The notes under the pieces are model-generated. The model had not been told where the DNA came from, searched no databases, and saw only the letters and a list, made by a program, of their open reading frames with translations. Shown here one piece after another: positions 38,387 through 43,502 of a stretch of 43,502 bases of DNA; the stretch's first letter is position 1; every line of letters begins with the position of its first letter. A program made the translations under genes and the position numbers. The stretch is from Nitrospirales bacterium (lineage in GTDB: Bacteria > Nitrospirota > Nitrospiria > Nitrospirales > UBA8639), in contig BQIW01000033.1 in assembly GCA_021604105.1 (NCBI GenBank), positions 1 to 43,502 of the forward strand. The letters are read 5' to 3'.

Positions 38387-38463
38387 GGGCCCATAGCTCA
38401 GTTGGTTAGAGCGGCTGACTCATAATCAGTTGGTCCCAGGTTCAAGTCCTGGTGGGCCCACCA
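38387..38463 (+). tRNA. tRNA with CAT anticodon, probably tRNA-Ile2 (lysidine type)
   Basis: 77 nt including an encoded CCA. Acceptor GGGCCCA (38387-38393) pairs with TGGGCCC (38453-38459), followed by discriminator A. The D arm GCTCAGTTGGTTAGAGC, anticodon stem-loop GCTGA-CTCATAA-TCAGT and T arm CCAGG-TTCAAGT-CCTGG are all intact. CAT can be elongator Met, initiator or Ile2. An initiator would lack the first acceptor pair, but here it is G1-C72. The C4-G69 and C5-G68 pairs are those TilS recognises in tRNA-Ile2, so Ile2 is favoured. Elongator Met cannot be excluded. Confidence 0.93.
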
Positions 38464-38525
38464 TGAGACCGGGCCGGACTTGAGTAACCGGGTGGGCGAA
38501 TGTTCCATAGGATATTGAGGACTTT

Positions 38526-39254
38526 GTGAATTTGCAGTTGCAATACCTGATTAATCTTCAAAAATTTGATCTTCGAATTTTTCAGATTCAAGACCAGTTA
38601 CGGAAGGCTCCAGAACTTCTCAAATTCGCTGAAACTCCGCTTCAAGATATTCTTGCCAAGCTACAAGTCCTAAAAAATACCGGTGAATCTCTCGTCAAAC
38701 AACGACGCAGTTCGGAACGGGAGCTCGCTACTCAAGAAGAACAACTCCAGAAAATCAGAAATCGGCTATCTGAATTAAAAACGAACAAAGAATACCAGGC
38801 GCACCTGTTTGAAATAGAGTTAGCTCGAAAGAAAAAAGACTCTATTGAGGAGAATGTGCTGGAAATCATGGAGCGTGTGGAACAGAATGAGCAGGCCTTA
38901 AAGGAGCTGGAAGAACAATCCGCGGAAGCCCAGAAAGCTTTTGATAGCGAAAAGGCGAGACTGGAGACTCATTTTGCCAATTTGGAGAATGAATTAGCCG
39001 ATTTGGATCGTCAGCAAACAACTCTTTCCCTACTGGTGGACAAGCCACTCTTGGTTCGATACAACCGGTTAAAGACCATAAGAAAAGGATATGCCGTTGC
39101 CCAGCTTCGTGACGGGGCCTGTGGGGGCTGTCAGCTTCAGCTTCCTCCTCAACTGGTTGCAGAGGTGAAACGCGGTGACGAATTATTGGATTGTTCCTAT
39201 TGCCACCGCATTCTCTATATGGCTCGCCATCTTGAAGAGGAAACGACCGAATAG
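38526..39254 (+). CDS. Coiled-coil zinc-ribbon protein (CT398-like)
   Basis: 242 residues. About residues 1-165 are a long coiled coil (LSELKTNKEYQAHLFEIEL is the family hallmark). The C-terminal zinc ribbon has C199-x2-C202 (ACGGCQLQLPPQ) and C223-x2-C226 (LDCSYCHRILY). Family members are predicted nucleic-acid or protein scaffold binders; the chlamydial CT398 binds secretion and sigma-54-type partners. Function here is unknown. The start is GTG 38526, with TTGAGGA upstream. It lies between the tRNA and the RNase P RNA. Confidence 0.9.
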   Translation: MNLQLQYLINLQKFDLRIFQIQDQLRKAPELLKFAETPLQDILAKLQVLKNTGESLVKQRRSSERELATQEEQLQKIRNRLSELKTNKEYQAHLFEIELARKKKDSIEENVLEIMERVEQNEQALKELEEQSAEAQKAFDSEKARLETHFANLENELADLDRQQTTLSLLVDKPLLVRYNRLKTIRKGYAVAQLRDGACGGCQLQLPPQLVAEVKRGDELLDCSYCHRILYMARHLEEETTE

Positions 39255-39266
39255 CCTTTCCGTCTC

Positions 39267-39295
39267 TTGCTTTCCTCATTTTCTCAACTTACGAT
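39267..39295 (+). promoter_or_regulatory. Candidate sigma-70 promoter of the RNase P RNA gene
   Basis: TTGCTT (39267-39272) and TACGAT (39290-39295) are 17 bases apart, each a 4/6 match. Transcription would start near 39302-39303, exactly where the extended P1 stem of the RNA begins, which supports the call. Confidence 0.5.
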
Positions 39296-39302
39296 AGTTC
39301 TT

Positions 39303-39739
39303 GATGGTGCGAGTGGGCCGGGTGGCCGCTCACGGACATTTTCGTGAGAGGAAAGTCCGGACTCCAAAGGGCAAGGTGCTGGGTAACGCCCAGGCGGAGC
39401 AATCCGACACCAGCGCCACAGAAAATATACCGCCAATGGCAAATTCCTCTGTTTTTGCCAGGTAAGGGTGAAATGGTGGGGTAAGAGCCCACCGCGCCTG
39501 TGGTAACACAGGTGGCAGGGTAAGCGTCACCTGGAGCAAAACCAAATAGGGGGACGATTCCCGGTTTGGTGAAGGAAGCGATTTCTTCCAGGACTGGGGG
39601 AGAGGCCGGCCCGGTCGAGGTCCTCGGGTAGGTTGCTTGAAGCCTAGGGTAACCTAGGTTCCAGAGAAATGGTCACCACCGGATGAAACTCGTTTCATCT
39701 GGTACAGAATCCGGCTTACAGGCCCACTCCTTCACCATC
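39303..39739 (+). ncRNA. rnpB: RNase P RNA, class A
   Basis: The catalytic RNA that matures tRNA 5' ends. GAGTGGGCC (39311-39319) pairs with GGCCCACTC (39721-39729), and GATGGTG (39303-39309) pairs with CACCATC (39733-39739), so P1 is long with an internal bulge. Hallmarks are GAGGAAAGTCCGGACTCC, GGTAAGAGCCCACCGCG, TAGGTTGCTTGA of the CCA-binding P15 region, and AGAGAAATGGTCACC with ACAGAATCCGGCTTAC at the 3' side. About 437 nt is a little long for bacterial class A, mainly from the extended P1. No intrinsic terminator is seen. Confidence 0.97.
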
Positions 39740-39896
39740 GATTATGTATATGGCAAATATTTTGGTGGTTTGTCCTCATGTGGTGTCAAGGCATTATTCG
39801 GGAGATCACACAATTGCGAGGAGGCAAAGTTACAGTCGGTGCCGTGTGGTGTTCTCTAGCCAGGAGCATCCGGGTGGTTGAGAATAACTTCTTGGT

Positions 39897-39925
39897 TTGA
39901 CTCGTGTTTTCCCCATTGATAAAAT
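39897..39925 (+). promoter_or_regulatory. Sigma-70 promoter upstream of tRNA-Glu
   Basis: TTGACT (39897-39902) and TAAAAT (39920-39925) are separated by exactly 17 bases; each matches consensus at five of six positions. Transcription would start near 39932, leaving a 54-base leader before the tRNA. A good call by spacing and sequence. Confidence 0.7.
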
Positions 39926-39985
39926 GCCGGGTCCATCGCGTCCGTGGTTATCAAAAAAGGCCTAGCACACATCCTGAATTATTGC

Positions 39986-40063
39986 GTCCCCATCGTCTAG
40001 CCTGGCCTAGGACGCCGGCCTTTCAAGCCGGCAACACGGGTTCGAATCCCGTTGGGGACGCCA
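39986..40063 (+). tRNA. tRNA-Glu (TTC anticodon)
   Basis: 78 nt with encoded CCA. GTCCCCA (39986-39992) pairs with TGGGGAC (40053-40059), discriminator G. The anticodon stem-loop CCGGC-CTTTCAA-GCCGG has TTC, and the T arm is ACGGG-TTCGAAT-CCCGT. The body closely resembles E. coli tRNA-Glu. In some bacteria tRNA-Glu also supplies 5-aminolevulinate for tetrapyrrole synthesis; this locus does not say whether that occurs here. Confidence 0.97.
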
Positions 40064-40070
40064 TAGCTTA

Positions 40071-40105
40071 AGCCGTTGAAGGTTTCTTCAACGGCTTTTT
40101 TTTTT
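40071..40105 (+). terminator. Intrinsic terminator of tRNA-Glu
   Basis: A perfect 11-bp stem, AGCCGTTGAAG (40071-40081) with CTTCAACGGCT (40086-40096), has a 4-nt loop and is followed by an unbroken run of nine T (40097-40105). It lies seven bases after the CCA end. Confidence 0.93.
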
Positions 40106-40484
40106 AAATTATTTTATTTATATCATTATCAGTCTTTGATTACATATTATGTCGCGTGTCTTGAAGAAATTCGACTGAAATCTCTTCACTCGTTCAGTGA
40201 AGTTCGATATGGTAAGCATAACAGCCCTAATTTTTCCGGGGCCTGTCCTATTTCAATCTTCCGATGATTGGGAGAGAGTTTTCTTTTGGTTGCTCCGGTT
40301 GTAAGCAAGCACCGTTTAGGAGTCGTCATACAATCCGGCCGTAAGGTATTTGGCTGACCGAGGTATTCCCGAAAGTACTTAAATGTATTTAATGATTCGT
40401 GACAATTTCAGTGGGTGTTTGGCGACGGAATGCGACGCGTATTGCGGACCAAAAATTAATAATTCCAATTTCTAGCGAGGTGTT
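40106..40484. other. AT-rich spacer before the SUMF1-like gene
   Basis: No gene is supported. CTTCACT (40184-40190) and AGTGAAG (40196-40202) form a perfect 7-bp inverted repeat that could be a regulator site; nothing identifies the regulator. The spacer ends in GAGGTGTT, the ribosome-binding site of the next gene. Confidence 0.4.
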
Positions 40485-41351
40485 ATGACGCACTCATGGT
40501 TATTGAGCATAATGGGGGTATTCTTCATTTTCAATGGTCTGAGCGAGCACACCTGGGCTCAAGAATCCACAGGAGAAAATTCTTGGCTGGATGCTCCGGT
40601 ACAAGATGATGGACCGCCGGGTTCCATGGTGCTGATTCCTGAAGGGGAATTTCTTATGGGAGATAATGACGGCCCTCGAAACGAACGACCGGAACATACC
40701 GTGTGGTTGGATGCCTATTCTATCGATCGATACGAAGTGACCATGGCCGAATATCAGAAATTGTTGGATACCGATTACAGCATTGAACCGCCACCGCTGT
40801 GGGATGATGGTATTGCCGCTGGAGAATTTGGGATTCGACCGGCCGTGGGCATTTCCTGGAACGATGCCGATCGTTACTGCAAGTGGGTGGAAAAACGCCT
40901 GCCCACGGAGGCCGAATGGGAGAAAGCCGCTCGGGGTACAGATGGGCGAAGGTATCCATGGGGCCACATGCAGCCCTTTGTGGATATTGCCAACTATAAT
41001 CAGGGGACGACGGGGTGGGTCAGTTATAAATTAACCCTTTCACCGGTCACCAGTGGGACCAGGGGCATGAGCATTCGTCACGGGTTAAAACAGGGTGGAA
41101 AAAGTGCCTATGGCTTGTACCATATGGCCGGGAATGCGGCTGAATGGGTCAATGATTGGTATGAACGGTTTTATTATGAAGAGAGCCCTAAGAAGAATCC
41201 TCAAGGTCCGGCGGAAGGTGATTATAAAGTATTACGCGGGGGCTCGTGGGAAGATCAGCCGGTAAACTTGCGGGTGACCGCTCGTTCAAAAGGGGAAGTT
41301 GATTATCAGGACCTGACAACAGGATTCCGTTGTGCCAAGGATGCGAAGTGA
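40485..41351 (+). CDS. Exported SUMF1 (formylglycine-generating-enzyme-like) family protein, probably non-catalytic
   Basis: 288 residues. Signal peptide 1-25 (LLSIMGVFFIFNGLSEHTWA, cleaved near WAQ). The SUMF1 fold is clear: MVLIPEGEFLMGDNDGPRNE, VTMAEYQKLL, KRLPTEAEWEKAARG, HMAGNAAEWVNDWY, VLRGGSW and GFRCAKDAK. The only cysteines are C132 and C283, and the paired active-site cysteines of true formylglycine generators are missing. It is therefore probably a binding or structural SUMF1 protein in the periplasm. ATG 40485 follows GAGGTGTT. Confidence 0.88.
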   Translation: MTHSWLLSIMGVFFIFNGLSEHTWAQESTGENSWLDAPVQDDGPPGSMVLIPEGEFLMGDNDGPRNERPEHTVWLDAYSIDRYEVTMAEYQKLLDTDYSIEPPPLWDDGIAAGEFGIRPAVGISWNDADRYCKWVEKRLPTEAEWEKAARGTDGRRYPWGHMQPFVDIANYNQGTTGWVSYKLTLSPVTSGTRGMSIRHGLKQGGKSAYGLYHMAGNAAEWVNDWYERFYYEESPKKNPQGPAEGDYKVLRGGSWEDQPVNLRVTARSKGEVDYQDLTTGFRCAKDAK

Positions 41352-41392
41352 CGGTGCGGCTACTCGCAAAAGTGGCCGCATTCGGGCAATCT

Positions 41393-41737
41393 CTACAAGG
41401 GAGTATGAATGAGATCGCGATTTGAGTCGACCGGTTGGAGTGGAGCGGAAGGCGATCGTTTTTGGCCATAGAGCCAACGAGCGGTTGAACCTCCAATATT
41501 TCGAATAGTATAAGGTGTATCTTTGGGAATAAGAACTTCTTCTCCCAGAGATGGCTGAACCCGCTCTCCGGCTATTTCTAGTTCCAATTCTCCTGACATT
41601 GCCATAAATATTTCTTCCGTATCCCGGGTGGCGGCTCTCCATTCACGTCCGGCATGATCAATCCACACCCCACAGGAAAATCCACGAGCATGCCACTTTT
41701 TTGCAACGATTGCACGGTCGATGATACGGCTTTCCAT
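41393..41737 (-). CDS. Small cupin-domain protein
   Basis: 114 residues from ATG 41737, with GAGG seven bases upstream. GREWRAATRDTEEIFMAMSG, ELELEIAGERVQPSLGEEVL and IPKDTPYTIRNIGGSTARW are cupin motif 1, a connecting strand and motif 2. The usual metal-binding His-x-His of motif 1 is not obvious, so it may not hold a metal. The reading frame is open for 90 codons upstream to 42007, but that part looks unlike protein. A strong promoter lies about 230 bases upstream, at 41973-42001. It is convergent with the SUMF1-like gene. Confidence 0.78.
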   Translation of the reverse strand: MESRIIDRAIVAKKWHARGFSCGVWIDHAGREWRAATRDTEEIFMAMSGELELEIAGERVQPSLGEEVLIPKDTPYTIRNIGGSTARWLYGQKRSPSAPLQPVDSNRDLIHTPL

Positions 41738-42258
41738 AATAGGCCTCTTAAAGAATAAAAGACTTATAAAAAATTCCGATGAATAAGCTGATGATCGCCG
41801 ATATTCAGGCATTGATTCCTGCCGAGGAAGAAACGTGGAAATGGACAAGAGCGGCAGGGAAATACCCCAGTCACTCTTACTGAAGGGAAGTCGTGGAAAA
41901 GCACCGACAGTGCATTCATGGGGGTAGAGAGAAGAGAATGCAAGGAAGTTAAATTTTCTTTGAATGCGCATTCTTATATAGAGGGAGGATATCTCTGTCA
42001 ATGTCACAATTTGTGGAAAAGGTGTGAACGGTGGTGGATAATTTTATCGTGAAGTCACAATGTCCTTTGTGAAAAGGAAATTCACGATGTGAATTCTGGG
42101 GATAAATATTTTTTTGAAGGTTTTGAAAAAAAGAGTGAGGCAAGCCACAGAACATGTCATGTATGGAGATAGAAGGTAGATGCTGTCCGGGTCCTTCGCG
42201 TATATTCCTTCGGAAATATGGTCCGTATCGAGGATGAATTTACCATAAGAATAACCAT
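41738..42258. other. Divergent regulatory region between cupin and J-like genes
   Basis: No gene is supported here. The region is AT-rich, with the cupin-direction promoter (41973-42001). It has a near-palindrome CACAATTTGTG (42006-42016). It also has a perfect 7-bp inverted repeat AATTCAC-GAT-GTGAATT (42079-42095). GTCACAAT followed by GTG-AAAAGG occurs twice (near 42004 and 42055), as if a regulator site were repeated. No ribosome-binding site is seen just before the gene at 42259. Confidence 0.45.
41973..42001 (-). promoter_or_regulatory. Strong sigma-70 promoter on the reverse strand, toward the cupin gene
   Basis: On the reverse strand TTGACA (41996-42001) and TATAAG (41973-41978) are 17 bases apart: 6/6 and 5/6 matches to consensus. 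Transcription would begin near 41966, leaving about 229 bases of leader before the cupin ATG. Confidence 0.65.
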
Positions 42259-43164
42259 ATGATTGACGGATTAAACTATTACCAAATTCTGGGTATTCCT
42301 GAAGATGCACTGCTGAAGGAAGTGCAGAGCGCATGGCGCAAATTTGTCAAAGAAAATCATGAGGATGTCGTCCCACCAGCAGAACGACAAGCCGCCAAGG
42401 AAAGGATGTTCAGGGTCAACGAAGCCTATGCCGTGCTCAGTCACGAAGAAAAACGGGCTGATTACGATAACGGGTATATGCTCAACGGCGGGTCAAAAAT
42501 TGAACTTGTCAGGAGTCGGGTTAGAAGAGCTAAAGACATCATTCTCAGAGATCGATCGCTCATTACCAGAGAAGAGATGAAGCTGATCGAATCCATTATC
42601 GATTACCTGGATAGAAGTACCCAGGAAAGGTGTTTTGCCTGGATGGCCGATATCTTATGCGAGCGTCCGGAAATGGCCAAACATGTGGTGACGTCGGCGT
42701 TTGATGAGCAACTGTTAGGGGTTAATACCCATTTACTCGACAGGCTCTTAGAGCAAGCGCCCTACGCCATGACATGGGAAAAAATCTACCTCTATGGAGA
42801 AGAGATTCTCGGGATTGCCGGGAAGGAAAATAAGGAAAGAAATTACAACCAGCTTGCCCGTATCCTGTGTCACCGGCTTGATTTGGCGAAACACTTTGTG
42901 TACCCGTCATTCCAGGAGCAAGCCTCCGGTTGTGAAAGCTGTTTGCTGCCAACATTATTAAAAGTGGCCCCCCATGAAATTACGCAGGATCATTTCAATG
43001 ATTACATTGATACCGTCCACAGCATGCGGTGGATTGTTTACGGGCAGCTCAGAAACTATAACGAGCAGGCCGTTTCATGGATACTGAAGGCCAGGCCCGA
43101 TCTCGTCAGAAAGCCGGAAGAGAAGCCAGCACCGAAGGAGTTGCCACTTCCCTTGCGGTCATGA
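42259..43164 (+). CDS. J-domain-like protein with HED for HPD and a duplicated helical repeat
   Basis: 301 residues. About 3-72 resemble a J domain: GLNYYQILGIPEDALLKEVQ, AWRKFVKENHED and NEAYAVLSHEEKRADYDNGY. The invariant HPD is H34-E35-D36 here, so activation of an Hsp70 ATPase is doubtful. Residues 130-172 and 200-242 align without gaps, offset by exactly 70 residues, with about 20 identities in 43 (I-L-C, R, A-K-H, F, E-Q, G, L-L, A-P and T positions). A shorter third copy may begin near 266. I know of no name for this repeat. The start at 42259 has no clear ribosome-binding site. Function unknown. Confidence 0.75.
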   Translation: MIDGLNYYQILGIPEDALLKEVQSAWRKFVKENHEDVVPPAERQAAKERMFRVNEAYAVLSHEEKRADYDNGYMLNGGSKIELVRSRVRRAKDIILRDRSLITREEMKLIESIIDYLDRSTQERCFAWMADILCERPEMAKHVVTSAFDEQLLGVNTHLLDRLLEQAPYAMTWEKIYLYGEEILGIAGKENKERNYNQLARILCHRLDLAKHFVYPSFQEQASGCESCLLPTLLKVAPHEITQDHFNDYIDTVHSMRWIVYGQLRNYNEQAVSWILKARPDLVRKPEEKPAPKELPLPLRS

Positions 43165-43201
43165 GGCAAGAGCTTAAAGGCGTCTATGGGATTTTTGACC
43201 T

Positions 43202-43233
43202 TCCGGCGTTCTTTGAATTCAAAGAACGCCGGA
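43202..43233. repeat. Perfect 32-nt palindrome downstream of the J-like gene
   Basis: A 16-nt arm, TCCGGCGTTCTTTGAA (43202-43217), is followed at once by its exact reverse complement (43218-43233), with no spacer. It lies 38 bases after the J-like gene's stop. As RNA it forms a strong hairpin, but no T run follows; as DNA it could be a binding site or part of a repeat family. Confidence 0.8.
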
Positions 43234-43451
43234 TAGATTTAACTTGGGTGCTATGGTTTGGGACTTCTTCCAGAGGGCCAGGTAAGAAGTGTTCCGATAG
43301 AATTTTGCATTTAGTCCTAATTTTCAAGGCTTAATGGATTAAATCCTTGAATATTTAATGAAAGCTTTTTCCGGCATTTAGGGCAATTGGTGCTATCCAA
43401 ATCATTATTTTTGGAATCCTTTACCAATAAACCCAAAAACGAGGCTGATCT
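43234..43451. other. AT-rich spacer to the right edge
   Basis: No gene is supported. TTCAAGG (43323-43329) and CCTTGAA (43345-43351) make a 7-bp inverted repeat with a 15-nt loop. GAGG at 43441 can serve the start at 43452. Confidence 0.4.
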
Positions 43452-43502
43452 ATGATGATCAATAGTGAAAACGAACCCACAAGGGCATTGACATTTTCTT
43501 TT
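43452..43502 (+). CDS. Possible start of a gene that continues past the window
   Basis: ATG 43452 has GAGG seven bases upstream and opens a frame of 17 codons (MMINSENEPTRALTFSF) up to the edge. It is too short to compare to any family. An ATG one codon later (43455) is equally possible. Confidence 0.4.
   Translation, partial: MMINSENEPTRALTFSF

Noticed and set aside
39289-39545. Reverse-strand frames inside the RNase P RNA
   Set aside because: The region is a confidently recognised structural RNA.
40076-40267. Frame starting inside the tRNA-Glu terminator
   Set aside because: The first codons are terminator stem and T run, and the rest shows no domain.
41355-41380. TGCGGC/GCCGCA inverted repeat between SUMF1-like and cupin genes as a bidirectional terminator
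   Set aside because: Six-bp arms, a 14-nt loop and no T run on either side.
41738-42007. N-terminal extension of the cupin gene
   Set aside because: Open frame only; the good ribosome-binding site sits before ATG 41737 and the extra residues look like translated spacer.
43077-43334. Frame overlapping the end of the J-like gene and the palindrome
   Set aside because: It begins in the wrong frame inside a real gene, and runs through a perfect palindrome.

Overview
The window looks like ordinary chromosome of a Gram-negative bacterium, most likely Nitrospirota and close to Nitrospira. This rests on gene content and order, not on a database search. The pointers are lipoproteins and an outer-membrane porin, a rho-rpmE-prfA-prmC-murA run leading straight into his genes, a short-form HisG, two adjacent TatA-type genes, a DUF4321 gene, and an intergenic element whose core (reverse strand, GCGGCCTTGCTGGAC) I remember as common in Nitrospira genomes. 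Base composition is close to half GC. Start codons are mostly ATG, with several GTG.

Layout. 1-5535: the 5' end of an exported CocE-type hydrolase (reverse, cut by the window edge), a spacer with stem-loop repeats, a YdjM-type membrane protein, a CDF metal transporter, a stand-alone GHKL ATPase and an exported SH3-EEP nuclease/phosphatase-like protein. 5804-10517: formate-THF ligase (fhs), a hemerythrin-like protein, uvrB and a DUF4321 membrane protein. 10717-16086: a secreted protein of unknown function, a MidA-like methyltransferase, two TatA/E-type genes and a porin with a possible sigma-54 promoter and a strong terminator. 16087-19574: a spacer with a 134-bp MITE-like element, then three lipoprotein genes, two of them remote paralogues. 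19588-24145: yajQ, a CstA-type carrier and small proteins with PGPGW, EVE, YciI and DUF2203 domains.

24654-38295 is one long plus-strand run, probably one or a few operons: rho, rpmE, prfA, prmC, murA, hisG, hisD, hisB, hisH, an unrecognised lipoprotein, hisA, hisF, hisIE, a HIT protein and dnaG. It joins transcription termination, translation termination (RF1 and its methylase), the first committed step of peptidoglycan synthesis, most of histidine biosynthesis and primase. Many junctions overlap by a few bases, which suggests translational coupling. No hisC, hisZ or histidinol-phosphatase gene is in the window.

38387-40105 is an RNA-rich stretch: tRNA(CAT), probably tRNA-Ile2; a coiled-coil zinc-ribbon protein gene; class A RNase P RNA with a promoter that fits its 5' end; and tRNA-Glu with its own promoter and terminator. 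40485-43502 holds an exported SUMF1-fold protein, a small cupin, a J-domain-like protein with HED in place of HPD and a previously unnamed internal repeat, a 32-nt perfect palindrome, and the first codons of a possible gene at the edge.

There is no CRISPR array, prophage, insertion-sequence transposase or recognisable defence island. The least explained items are the J-like repeat protein, the lipoprotein inside the his operon, the lipoprotein cluster and the GHKL ATPase.
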